Shown: positions 12,880 to 25,500 of the stretch, piece after piece
How the letters are laid out: the number at the start of each line of letters is the position of its first letter
Numbering within the stretch: position 1 is the stretch's first letter
NCBI GenBank assembly: GCA_008360955.1
Contig: LUCM01009787.1
Location: 164,475-228,474, forward strand
Source of the DNA: Fasciolopsis buskii
Taxonomy: Eukaryota; Platyhelminthes; Trematoda; Plagiorchiida; Fasciolidae
Length of the DNA stretch: 64,000 bases
Reading direction: 5' to 3'
Position numbers and translations under genes: made by a program
Notes under the pieces: model-generated
Database searches by the model: none
What the model was told of the DNA's origin: nothing
What the model saw: only the letters and a program-made list of their open reading frames with translations

Positions 12880-13959
12880 ATAATTGACTCACCTCCACGG
12901 ATGTACCCACACCGACTTACAAATAGTCAACCAAGGGTGAAAGACACAGCAAATATATCACCCGGTGATAACTCGCTATCTGTTGGAAATTTTCGCCGCT
13001 CCGACGGCGTCCATTCCAGCCACAACTCCGTGGGTCAAAGGCAGGCTGAACTGACCGGACCGGACAATAGTTTGGTCAGTGCCGGAGCCATACTGGTTGC
13101 GATTGTGGCTTTGAGTTGCGCAATTATTCTGGTTCTTCTCGGTATCACCGTATATCTGTGTGGTCACAAAGGATTTGGTGCTCGTCTTCGACGCGATCAC
13201 GGTGGAAATCGGCGGGCAGGTAATGCCCACGCAAATAGTCTGAACGCGAACACAGTAAGTGCGACCAATAATAACGAATTTGGGGAAAGCGTTATCGATC
13301 CCATTAAATGTGGAACACTAACTGTCAGAGCGTTTGAATCGGATCAAGTAAACAGTGCACAAACAAATTACTCCGATCCTATTCTGATCGACCCAGGTAG
13401 TGGTACACTACTTCGGTGTCAACTTGGTACGAAGCAGGCCGTTACCGAACTTAATCCGAATGAATATGCCGATCAAAAGTTGTTGTGTATGAGTTCGCCT
13501 GTTTCCTATGATGGTTACACAACGTGCCTGCCAATGGCCGAACGCATTCCCATAAGTGGCACCTACGAAGCCATCCCGGCTGGGCGTATTCTGTTCCCCA
13601 TTACAAGTGGTACTTTTGCCGGAACCAATGGGACCAGTATCGTGGTGAACAACGGAGAGTTTCTTGGTACAAAATTTGCAGCAGGGACTCTAATCAAGCC
13701 AAAAAGTAGACAAACTGCTCGTGGCCTTATTCAAGCGGCGAGGGGGGACAAGAAGCCCAGCAGGACCTATTGTGCTGACCGACAATTCACACAGTCTCTC
13801 AAATTAAAGAGATCCGATTGGGTTAGTGCTTGTGATTCCCCAGTCTCCGAGGGATCCGGCCCAGCAGCTGGCGAACACAGGTCGGGACGTCTTCGACAAC
13901 CGAGAGCGGCCAAGAGTTGGGAAACTCTGGTAGCAGTCCCTTCTTCCCGGGTAGGTGAA
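12880..13959 (+). CDS. Protocadherin-like gene, exon 4 in window (membrane-proximal linker, TM helix, cytoplasmic tail)
   Basis: 1,080 bases, 360 codons, phase 0 at both ends; acceptor GGTTATTTAG, donor GAA|GTAAGT at 13960. It begins IIDSPPRMYP, directly continuing VKLTVK of the previous exon. A Ser/Asn-rich extracellular linker of about 60 residues follows. A hydrophobic helix at about 13081-13161 (AILVAIVALSCAIILVLLGI and flanks) is followed by basic residues (GARLRRDH), as expected for a type I membrane protein. The remaining 260 or so residues are a hydrophilic, Gly/Ser/Thr-rich cytoplasmic tail with no catalytic domain and no obvious beta-catenin site, so this is a protocadherin type rather than a classical cadherin. 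A second in-frame donor-like GTAGGT lies at 13951. If the intron is retained, the frame ends at 14001 after 13 extra residues. Confidence 0.9.
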
Positions 13960-16512
13960 GTAAGTCGTAGTATTCATTCACAAACTATAAATTTTATTTA
14001 GTTGAAACTCTGGCCCAGATGATCTGTTGGACTAGGGAAGGGATTTTAGAAGGGGTAAATTCAGCGAGAACTGAGTAACATTGTTCTATATGGTGACTGC
14101 TGACAATGAATTTCGTTCACATAGACAGAAAATCTTAGGAAGGATGGACAGTGAACCAACTGGTATCCTAACCATTTTAGTCTTGTGACCGTTCTATTCG
14201 TTTTCTCTGGTCTCACTAGCTACATTATCATCGTTTGAACTTATCATTGACCGTTCCGGTCTCCTAGATCATCATGAAAATGATGGTTTTACTTTTAGCT
14301 GCCCCCAGATCTGACAAACTTCATTTCGTTTGCAACAGTTAGCACCGGAACTTAACAATTATTACGAGGAATGTATCAAAATCTTACGCGCCCTGTGCAT
14401 CGCATTGACAAGAACCTATATTGTTCGTATTTCGACGGTACCGGAAGTTAAGCATAGATCGGATAGTTTCGATCACACGCGCACACACAGATTACACACT
14501 GCACATGCAAAATCTGAATAGCAGTAAAAGTGAGCTGTTCGCAATTAGCGCACATTGTCGTTCCCGTAGAGATAGGCCATAGCGTTCGAAGTTTCATCAA
14601 GCCGTTTCCAGTTGTGATGTCGCGCTCACATAAATGTCGATTTGCAGTTGCTCGTACTCATGCTAGCATAGAATATTACGCGCGATCGACAAAAGTTGAA
14701 CGGAATATCAGTTTTCAGTCCCAGAGGGATCACGTTCCACTCAATGTTGATGTCTGTATGTGCGCACCCGAGCCACGTGTGAAATGTCCAAGTGGTACAC
14801 CACAAATTAAATTACATTAATTAGTTCGGGTGCATTTAAGGGTATCGAAAAACTGTTTCTAGGACCAAACCGGGGATGCACAAGGAAATGTAGACGGATT
14901 CAACTGTTTAGGATGCGACCGTTGACAGCTCAAGGTTTTCTGTTCCTAAACTTGTGGATGGCGGAAAATGCATCAACCACGTTCGCTGAAGGATCCGGCT
15001 AAACATTGCATGAACGTACCGCGCTGATAATTTGCTTAAAAGTGTATATTCTCAACCAGTCATAGTAGTGCAAGGCATCAAACCGAAGTACATAGAGATA
15101 AACTAAGGACAACCGACAAACCATATCTATTTGACAAAAACAGCTTTTATTTATGAAAGTACTAAGCCACAGATGTCTCGGTGAAAATTCAATTAAAAAC
15201 TGTCTCGAGAAGAGTTGCTGTTGGTGACCAAAACATCAGCTTAATATTACTTCCGCGGACATCGCTGCTTTTCAGTAAATAGTTATTTCCATACTGGGAA
15301 TGTGGTACTTACAATCCCGAACAGATAGACCTATGGTCTTGCAGTTAACATATCTCTACACACGGGAACGACCTAGTGAATACTCATCAAAGGAGGCTAC
15401 ATAAACTGATACTCTCTTCTTTAGTTGGAGAAAATACGGTCTGTTTGAACATCAGAATAGTTTCTTACTATTTAACCATAAATGTCTTCAGGATTGTGCC
15501 TGACTGTCTGCGATGAACAATTTTCGCCTCTTTATCATATCTGAAAGCCAAACAAACGTAATTCTCTATTATTTGCTTCTCCTTTGACCTAAACTTGTGC
15601 CGCTTTATATCCTTATCAGCAATTCCCCATTATATCTGCCCTATGTGAACGCATTCCATAAGAAGCGAAATTTAACTAGGATAGCTTGGGTACATATTTT
15701 CCTACTGTATTACTTAAGCTGCTTACCGATTTTCCTCATTTCCAAATTACGTATCTATGAAAACGAATTTATCGTTCACAGCACGATGCCTTCGTGAAAA
15801 TTTGAACTGAAGACGGCTGTCATCCCAAAAATTTATGCCTGCGTCCAAGCGCCCTAGACTACAAACCGTAATGCTAGGTGCGCTAAATCATGAGATGTCC
15901 AGTATCCTGTCCTATACACAGCCGGAGCCGCATGCATTCCCTCCTAAAACCTCTAGCTAAGCTCTAGTGAACAATTTTTTCAAATCCTTAAACTCGTCTG
16001 GACCGGTAATTTCGTGCATATAACATTGAGCCATTGTTTTTGATGGGATAAGAAGCAAAGACATCAAACACTGCGCTAAATCACCTTGCAACTTGATGCC
16101 ACCGCGGCATTCATTCACAGTGTTTTCTCACCTCATGCACTTTACAAAATATGCTAATCGCTGTGTACTTAACCGGTTCTTGAGTAACCGTCTTTGGCAT
16201 TATCAGGGTTTTCCAAATTACTCGCTTACCCATGTTTTAAATGGGGAACATTCCTTGACACGGTCTACTTTCACAGCTTTGGGCGACAAATCTACCAGTT
16301 ATAATATGCTCTTATATTTTTTACTCCATGCACTTTGGACTTCGGGTGGCAATATATGCCATATGATAAAATCTTCGTCTAGCAGCTACTCATAACGCAG
16401 AAGTGCAGTGTTGTGCGAACAACCATCGGCTTGACCCGATTATGATTCCTTTCATTCCCCGTCTATTTGTTCCCATAAGGTTCGTACCGAATCCCCGGAT
16501 TTCAGTCGACAG
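13960..16512 (+). other. Cadherin intron in the cytoplasmic-tail region
   Basis: 2,553-base phase-0 intron. Open frames at 14330-14521 and 14530-14820 show no family features. I see no repeats of note. Confidence 0.5.
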
Positions 16513-16582
16513 GTTCGAGCACCCAGTGATAATGTTACCAACACTTTGGTGGAACCATTACCCGCAGAATCAACATCCCGAG
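16513..16582 (+). CDS. Protocadherin-like gene, exon 5 in window (small tail exon)
   Basis: A 70-base exon between TTTCAGTCGACAG and GAG|GTAACC. It enters in phase 0 and leaves in phase 1, which is exactly what is needed to link the exon ending at 13959 with an acceptor at 18084-18085. It encodes VRAPSDNVTNTLVEPLPAES and three more residues. The exon is short and has no domain. It is called from splice sites, frame continuity and hydrophilic tail-like composition, so it is less certain than the flanking exons. The open frame continues past the donor to a stop at 16726-16728, so retention would give a different C-terminus (48 extra codons). Confidence 0.66.
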
Positions 16583-18085
16583 GTAACCGCCACTTCATAC
16601 ACCCCATCTTTGTGGGCCGACAGAATACGCGTCCTTTCCATTGTTTAAAGATCATTATGCGTATCCATGAATTACTAGGTGTGACAAATGATCGTTATCT
16701 TCATCACTATAGGGAATCTGTGCAATGAAGTGAAACACCTGAGTGATATGATTAGCACTTATTCAAATATAATTGACAATTAGACATTTATTATTTTAGA
16801 CTAAGAAAAAGATATAAAACATTTACCGTTGGACACTCAATAACACGAGCAAAATACATGTGATTAAGAAGAATATCTTCACGACAAACTAGCGGTAATC
16901 GAACTAGATGCAACGTTATGCCGTGTGGGAATACGAAACAACGATGATCTCTGGCAGCATCGGCAAAGAAGAAAAACTGCTTTGCACTGTTTTTTCAGAA
17001 GAAATAGACTGTCAAGCAAAGAATGCACTTGTGCTAATTTGAGTTGGTTACTGTACATAAATTTGATCTCACAACAGTGCAGTGTAGGAGCAGTTGCTCA
17101 CATTTTCTTAAACTGTTTCAGTCGAGAAGTTCTTGTAAGTAGAAGTTGAGCAAGAAAAATTCGGAAATTAAGAAGAAATCCCAATATGTTCTGGTTTTTA
17201 TGTGCTAGCTATAAAGCTAGAACTGGAAGGCAGACGAACTTTATATTTGTCTTCTCTACTGACCGACTTATGCCGTAGGTTAGGCGAAACATTCAAATGT
17301 TCAACATAGAAAGTCTGTGTTACTGATTGCTTAGAAATAAGGGTCTAACAAAAAGGGCACTTCATGCAATAATGTAATTAAAAACAATTCCTGTCCATCA
17401 ATGTAGCTGGAAATAACTTTCTGAAACCTCGTGTTACACCGAATTTGGATATCAAGGGTAGGTGAGAATCGGATACAACTGGTATTATTTCACATTCATT
17501 TCTAAATGTGCATTCTTATTAGACTAAAACATTTCAACATCTGTAAGCACTTGACCTCCGCAGGGTTTTCATCCTTGGGTGGACGACACTGGCAATGGAA
17601 TATGGCGAGTGCTCCATTAGCTAAGCTGCATGACCATGCCTTTAAGACTTCGGATATTTTATCTCGGCTTTTCGGAGTATTTTACTGGCTAATCCTAAAA
17701 AAACATATGGCTCGCCCCAGCAGGAGTTTTTGTTCCCGATTAATATATGACCTTTTCTTCTGCTCAAAATTTATGACAACAGGGGAATGTAGCCTTAAAA
17801 ATTTGATTTAATTTTCACGCTACGGTCAACGCATTAGTTTGGCATGCTGCACGAATGTACTCTTTTTCTACAATTCATTTCAACCTGCCAATGTGGACAA
17901 TTGTGATATCCATTAGTGACGTTAAAATCAAGATATTCCCTAATCACTTGTACACTGTAATTTTAAGTCGGCCTTTTATATTTCTACAAATGGGCTTATA
18001 ACCCCAGAATTGACTCGCGATTAATTGACCAGTGCCGTTTGTTAGTTTTTTTTCAATTCACTTTTATTCACATTTTATACTAAAG
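16583..18085 (+). other. Cadherin intron
   Basis: 1,503-base phase-1 intron (GTAACC to ATACTAAAG, with a T-rich tract from about 18043). Its first 146 bases stay open in the cadherin frame. The open frame at 17506-17811 has no recognisable content. Confidence 0.5.
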
Positions 18086-18615
18086 CAAACTGGACTACAT
18101 TTGCCCATCAAAGTGCCTCTCCTAGAATGAGGAGTGACCAAACGACCGTTTCAACGTTTCTTCCGGATCAAAGTCATATCTTTTGTACCCCTAGTCGTAA
18201 TCCACCAGAAATGATTCAGTCCTCCAACAGTACAACAGTAAATATGATCGACGGATCTGCAAAGCGAATTCCTTTGACAGAGGTTTACCAGGATCCACGT
18301 GGCTATTCCAGATTGTGTAGGAGTACCCAAATGACGGTCTTTTCACGTCATTCGCCAACTCCCTCGAGATTCACGCAAGAGACCCAATCTCCATACTGTC
18401 CTCAAGCCACTCACCTGAGAACGCAAACAGCCGAAATGTCATCAAGGAAGACAACCGCGAAATCGGACAACTTAATTGAGTTGTTGGACAGTAGTCGAGC
18501 TTCCAGCTGCTCACAGTCTTGCGACTGTGCAGTTTTTACGGCAGAATCCCAAAGTCCTGGAGTTCAACCACTTACTAGTTTGCTTTCCTATAATGAGCAA
18601 TCGGAATTTGTCTGA
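18086..18615 (+). CDS. Protocadherin-like gene, terminal coding exon
   Basis: The exon enters in phase 1 after the acceptor at 18084-18085 (preceded by a T-rich tract), and the frame closes at TGA 18613-18615. The first codon is split with the G at 16582. It encodes about 176 residues of Ser/Thr/Pro-rich cytoplasmic tail, beginning ANWTTFAHQSASPRM and ending SYNEQSEFV. WTTFAHQ (18091-18111) fits the WIRS consensus (hydrophobic-x-S/T-F-x-x-Q) that recruits the WAVE regulatory complex in several vertebrate protocadherins. The last four residues, SEFV, have Glu at -2 and Val at 0, as in class III PDZ ligands. The long open frame and its exact phase fit support the call. A different acceptor at 18125 would break the frame. 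Confidence 0.8.
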
Positions 18616-19530
18616 CTTTATGGCTGCACAAGCAACATCTCCTTCGTCGGACAACCGGCCATGTACGGGGGCTTGCCTGGATCCACTGAGTGTGCGACGC
18701 GGATTCGCCTCTTCCAAATCCTTATTTGCACTGCGCGCCACGTATTTGACTTTCACCTTCCTTAGGGCTTTACTTACCTAAGCTCAACTTGAATTACTCC
18801 TCCGTATGACCAGATGATTCACTTGTATCATACCCACTTATGTAAACACACCAACGTGGGACAATCTGATATGGTTTGCATTCTTCACAGGACAAAATGG
18901 GTCTAAAGATTGATCTTTCAAGTGTACGCAGTATGCAGCAAACGGTTAATTAATCCAGTTGTCAATACTGCTGACGGCCACTTTTTCACAGATGAAAAAT
19001 AACATGATTTTGTAATTTGATGAACTAATGTTGTCTGCCTTTTTTCGTTTTTCTGTTAGCTCGAGGAGGGGAGCATTCGTGAGTTGGAGAATATGTAATG
19101 GTGTCGCAAGGGAAAAGTTCACGATATGCGAAGGCTCTATTTCAGCCTTTTTCCGTGACGTTTTATAGTCAGTCAGTGACGTGGATAAACTAGCAGAAAA
19201 TGAATCGCAGATAAAGCGTCGGGGATGACGGTGGTGGGAAACGCCCTGGGTTCAGAATAAATTGCATCAAACTCCTAGTTACTACCTACCATAAACGATG
19301 GTGAGAACAGAATTGTGAAACAATCCCATTTTGATGCAATCAGAAAATAAGAACACAAGACACTAAACAAGTTATTTCCATGTTTAGATTATTCCTTAGT
19401 CAAAAAGCGTAAACACCAGTTACGAGCAGAACCGTGAACACATAGAATGAATTCAGAAATGGAGGGAACAGTTTCCTCCATCTCAGAACTCTAAAATGAC
19501 TATGTTAGCACCTGGAGTATTCAAAATAAA
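18616..19530 (+). other. Probable 3' UTR with two candidate poly(A) signals
   Basis: AATAAA occurs at 19256-19261 and again at 19525-19530. The second is followed by a GT/T-rich stretch (TTCGTGTCTTCC), as expected of a downstream element. Either could end the cadherin transcript. An overlapping open frame on + (18476-18781) is a shadow of the terminal exon and its 3' flank. Confidence 0.4.
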
Positions 19531-22500
19531 TCATGATTTATTCGTGTCTTCCTTCTATCGAATGGACTTTACCATTACGGATTTGCAACTGGTTGCAAAT
19601 TACTGTTTTGTCTCGTATAGTGGCTCTCCAGTGGCATTTTATACAGATTCCTGAACGGATCTCAACGGCATTCGTCCTGACGGGTCTGTCTAACACTTAC
19701 TTATTTTAAACACATCGGAATGCAGTTCGAATTGTTCGGAATTCAGAAAGCTGCATTGCCGGGAATGTCTGTAAATAGACCACGCTTCGGCTAACTTGGG
19801 CAATAGTGACGGCAAAGGCAGGGATCGGTTTGGTAAACGTTAACGTGATTTGGGGAGATATGCAATCATATTAGCGGATTTCACTGCATTCTAGAGCATA
19901 CTGACGGCGTTGTAGCAGTGTCCAACCACACATGATGAGTGAGTCATTAATTCTTTCTTCGGAAGTATGTACCGAATTCGTCTTAATAGTGGAACGTCTG
20001 GTGTGTCAAGCGTGCTTCCGGTACTTTAGTTACTCGTGGAGAATGGAATATTGTCTAATTCTTAGTCCCACAACAATTAACCAATCAAAGCTGACAGACA
20101 TACAACAGCTCATGACGCCATCGGATTCATGCGACATATAATATGCAAGATAGAAAGTAAATCCATTTCGGGTGAAACAAAACCAATGAACTTCGTTATA
20201 AATCGAAGGCAAGTGAATTTTCAAATGCGATTACTAACAGCCATAATGATAACTAACATGCTTGAGGATTGCGAAAAAATGGGGCCTGGATTTGACTCAG
20301 GCCAACTGGACCGGGAAGAATAAGCTTAGCGTCATAATCAGCCGGGTGCAAAATGACAACAAGAGAGGTAAATGAATACCATATGAAGACCATTAAATTG
20401 TAGGTGAATAAATTGATTAGAGACAGTTATTGTAAAAACATTGGTTTAAATTAATGGAGTGAAGAATTACGGATGAAGATGCATTTCCGTTAGCAATTCA
20501 ACTGATTTTGGTCAGTTGTCCCAGCTTTTGTTCAAATCCCATCTTTTTTTGTCAAATAAGAAGGACCTCGTGATCTCTGGCCGTTCAATATGAATCTCGT
20601 TTACTAGTTCAAATGAATTACTTACACAGGTCGGTTAACATCGAGGCGCATTTGTAGGTCGCTTTTACCTGTGCAATTCTATAGGTTCTTAGATAGTCTT
20701 TGCTACCAGCCAACCCGTAGGTAACCTGATATGCCAATAACCAGACTTCTTCAGCCATGTTCCCGAATGATCTCATTGGATAGTCATTGCGGTTCAAAGG
20801 TTATTAGAATCATGACCTTTGTTTTATTTACCTGGGGTCATCACGGTATATTGGGCTCTCTAGTTTTCCGGGGATTGGGTGGCATTGAGAAGAGATACGT
20901 TAACCGGCAGGCAGAAGTGCCGGTCGATCGGGCACGTTACCAGACCAACAGAAGCAGCAAAGCTAGCAGATATTAAATAAGTCAAATAAGCAACTGATTT
21001 GACCTAACTAGTAATGAATTAAACACGTCCATCCAATCGATGTAAATGTTTGCTAACCAAACAGGTTAAGGTTTAACAGAAAGGTATTGACAACTGTTCG
21101 CAATTAATTATCCCATAAATGCTATCATCAACCTAAGTTCACCAACTCGAGTTCATTTGTGTGAACATCTCTGAAAATGAGAGATCTAGCTGCAATGTCA
21201 CTGAAACAAAAAGTTCACCTAAACTGAATTATTCTTAGTGCATCCAGTCCGTCTTGTAGGCACTCGGGAAACTAGCCTCTTCGAAGTTATCTATATCCGA
21301 GTATCATCATCTTAGGAAATTAATCATGGATCGTTGCAACCTTTACTTTGCGCATATTTTCTCTTATTCCAAAAAAGTTAATTTCGTGACACGTGGTTCA
21401 GCCCTGTTGACTGGTAGTGATGACTGAAAAAATTAAAATCTCAAAAGGTATTCTCATTTGTAAGGGCCATTTTCTTCCAACTAGTCATATGATCTAAAAT
21501 TATTTACAATGACAAACGGAAGATGTTTTCGATTGCTCTCATTTTTTCTCCGCAAGACTGTCAACATTTTCGGCCTATCGTTCGTTTGCCTGAAAAAAGA
21601 TATCCCTTTGGGAACTTCAGCAAATACTTGAAAAATGGAGTATTTTTAGTTCGTGAAAGAAGCAGTTTATCGATATCCGGCCTGCATCGGCTCTCGTCAC
21701 CAAGTGGCATTGAACACTTGTGATCAGATGTGCTTGGGAATTCTGCTGTCATTTGCAATCATCTAACCGTCTTTCAAAATACCCCGGAAGCAATCCATTC
21801 GGCCTATTCCATTGGTTGTTCTCTATACAGGCTTTCAAATCTCTCTTTTTTCCGATGCTGTTTTAAACATTTGTCATTTAACAAAACAATGAGAAGCAGT
21901 TTGGTAGTGGTGAATCCGAGAACCTTGAGATCCACTGATGTCAATCACGTGATTTTGTCTGGAGATGATCAGCTGTATTGCTCGGTGCAATTGGAGAGAC
22001 GTATATCGCAGTTTGGCAAGTGAACGTAAAACGTGAGATATCCTTCTTAAATCTCCATCTAACATCCGCGTATCTAATGATTTTTGTATCTGGTAAATGG
22101 CCTTTCAAAAACGAGGAACATAATGAGCTAAAAAATAACTTTAAAGCATTAATGGGAGATTGCTTTTAACAAGTGGTGGGAAAGAAGACAATTTTGTGAG
22201 ATTAATTTTCCTTATTTCTTAAGGAATTTAAAATCGATTTGCAGATGGCTAAACCCCCCATACACAAATAATTCAGACGGAGGAAACAATAGGTAATCAA
22301 CAGACATACGTGTAAGAGATGTGTACCATTTCATGATTTGTTGAATTCCACTACAAAAATATGCAGATAACCAGGACTGAAACTGCGCAGATTAACGAAA
22401 GCTTCAACCATTTAAAGAATAAAAGAACAGAGTATAGACTAGAAAGGTGGAAGATAATCGTTAGATCCACCGAATTTAGCCAGCGGTTAAGATATGCAAT

Positions 22501-25500
22501 AAATGTGGAGCGTTACGATTTCATAGATGAATCTTTTGGACTTATTTGTAAATATAGAGAAGCTCAGCTACGTTTCTGGTAAAACCTCGAGCGTGGCTAA
22601 GAACGAACGTTTCAGCAACATTAAGACTAAAAGACCTATAGGCTAGTGGCTGAAAACACGGACCAGTTCAACAGAGTTGCATTTTGTGTTTCGATTCTTG
22701 CGTGAACAACAACTGGTTCCAACCAGTTTGAAAGCAAATTACATCTGCTCTGCTCCCGGAAGCCTAAAGGCTGACTTCAGTTCGTCGTAATAGAACTGTT
22801 GTTCTCGAACTATATGCATTAGTTTAATGTCCAACGTCCTTGTAGAAACCGATTTGAAATCTACTGCAATAGTGGGTCTATTGTATATTCTGGTAGTGGC
22901 CCACTGGTTTTTTGTCTGGTACAGGTCCTGAAGACTGTGGCCCCAATCCTTAAACCATCGTCTCGAGTTCCACACTTGTGAATTGCTCTGAATCTCATTA
23001 TGAAACTGGTTATCACATTACGCTCGTCCACCAGTGATTTACTCAACCACTATATTTTTAGATTCACGTGCGATTCCACTTCTATTTTTGCCGTCACTCA
23101 CGTTCACAGGACAGCAACGATTACACTTTTGCGATATTAATATTTTGCCTAGATGACATGTTCCATCGGGATACCGTGCGCTGAAATATGCAGGTTTACA
23201 ATAAATTACAGATTTACAGATGAGCAGACTAAGCGAGTTGTAAATGTTATCCTGAAATTACGGAATCTATCGGACAGTGAACAATAGCCATTCTGATGAA
23301 CGACTGGTTTTGCCGTTAAAAGGAACAAACTGCCTAGCTTTTAGTGGACGGCACGTTGAATTGTCTTTGGTTTGGCATGTGTTAATCGATTCAAAACGGG
23401 CAGCTGAGTTTTCATAACTAACCACAAAACGGTATCATTGGAATTGCAAACTAAACCACAAATAATTCTGATATTCTCCATGGTGGAATTTTCTCATTCC
23501 GAAGGATAAAGAATGATCGTGACTGCAAATTGCGACTTCACTAAATTATCATCAGCAGCCGTCCAGACGCAACCAGATTTGCAAGTGAGCTTCGTGTAGA
23601 AAACAGATGTACTGCGTATCATTCACTCATTAACAAGTGATATATCTTCCGGTTGGCAACTAATCCGGGAACATTTATTGTAGTTTATTTTCAAGCGCGA
23701 CAATTTGCGTGGATATCATTTTCCGAGAATCGGAGACTTAGTCACTTCCGTGAGTTACCTTAGTTTGTACTGTTGAGCTGACTGCACTTCTCGGAGAGCT
23801 GTTACAAATGGAGTAGTTTTGCAAGCAGAATATTACCGTCCCTAAGGGTTGAACTGCTTTTATTTACGCTGGAAAAAGACGTGCTCGACTCCGGCTGAAA
23901 TGTCCGTTTTTTAAATGTAGTATGAAACCAAGGTAGCGCATCCTATCAGAATACTAATTCCATACATATCGAAGAGAGACGGCCCTAGACCTCCGCAACT
24001 AGGAAACTTGTATTGATTTCATTACATTCATTATTCACAGGAAAGGCTATACAGATCGAGTTTTTTACTAACATTTTGTTACGATTTGTAGTGAAACGTG
24101 GGCTATGGTAAAAGAGTAGCTCGCGTGCGTTTGGTCGACCATTACTCTGTCAATAATTTGCAGCGACTGCTTAAAAAATGCTTTGTATTCGTTGCCTTGA
24201 ATCTTTGTCACTTTTCACCAGGGTTATTTATGTTTCGTTTAATTACTAAAGCGGTGACTCAGATGATCATACGGTGGGTGACTTGACGTATGATAAAAAC
24301 GGATAAGCCATACTCACCAACATGAATGGGAAACATTAAATACTGAAAATAATACGTGCACCATCCGGTGAAATGAACTATATCGGAAATAGATGGGTAT
24401 CGGATAAGGCGACAGAATTCAGTCATTGAAATCGGATGATACCCGGCTGGGTGTTCAGAATCTGCAGTCAATTTGGAAATGGCAGTCACGTGCTGTTATC
24501 AAATGTTTGCATGCTGAAAGTTATTGTTTGCTGAAACACGTGATGATTCTCATGAACTGATCAATTATCCTGCAGTTTTACAGTGCCAAATGACCTGTAG
24601 GATCAGTACCACAATAAAAGTGCAGCAGATGACTGTTTTGAGTGAGAAGAAAACGGGTCTAGTTTTCTACATTAGCTAAATTATCCATTTTCGATGAAAC
24701 CGACATATATATTTAAGTAATCACTAATCAAAATTTCTGATAGCTTTCTTTGTCAGCCGAATGAAAAATAACGCGACATAAATGGGATGAAATAACCGGT
24801 GTTCTAATGGAAAAGGAAGAGTGACTCATTGACATCGATAGCCAAATTCACAGCCATTTACCTTCGTTCGATCAAAACGGTCAAGTTAACAAAACAAGTT
24901 AGTCCACATCCCATTGCACTCCCTTCCAGCGTACCTCATTCCTATCTTAATGGTTTTGAAAATGTTCTGAAAACTGAGTCTGTCGTGCAGTTTACAGACA
25001 CTACTAAACGCTCTGAATGCGTATAAAATAATGATAGTGGACCACAGATCCAGTCAATTATACCGCATAATTGACACTTTATGATAACACATTTGCTGTG
25101 TACCGGTTAACTTTACTGTCCATCGGGTCCTATCAAAACTCCTACTAGCATATCGTTCACTTGTAAACACAACTTTAAACCATCTTTAATCCCATCACCA
25201 GACTCCTAAGATTTTCATTCCGCGAAGTAAAAGTGTACTTAAAATGGTATTTAGAAAGCTTTGTTCACTGCTCAACAGGTTTCACAAATCCGTGTACGAA
25301 TCCTTGTACCGGTGTACACCAGACACTTTTACTCGAACCCGTTGCATGCACATCGAAAGAGCTTGTCTAACTTCAACCATTCCAAGGACACCGACTTGAC
25401 ATGAATAAGCACAATGCCATGATCAAATTAATGTTGACCGCATATATATACATGTATATAGTTTCAGTGTGCATCAGCCTATTCTAACCGGTTAAAATGA

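Noticed and set aside
12976..13230. Minus-strand frame over the transmembrane exon
   Set aside because: Shadow of the + strand cadherin frame.
18126..18615. Acceptor at 18125 for the last cadherin exon
   Set aside because: Joining 16582 (phase 1) or 13959 (phase 0) to 18126 gives the wrong frame. The acceptor at 18084-18085 restores it and has the better pyrimidine tract.
18476..18781. Second + frame and minus frame overlapping the terminal cadherin exon
   Set aside because: Only the 18086-18615 frame joins the upstream exons in phase; the others are shadows.
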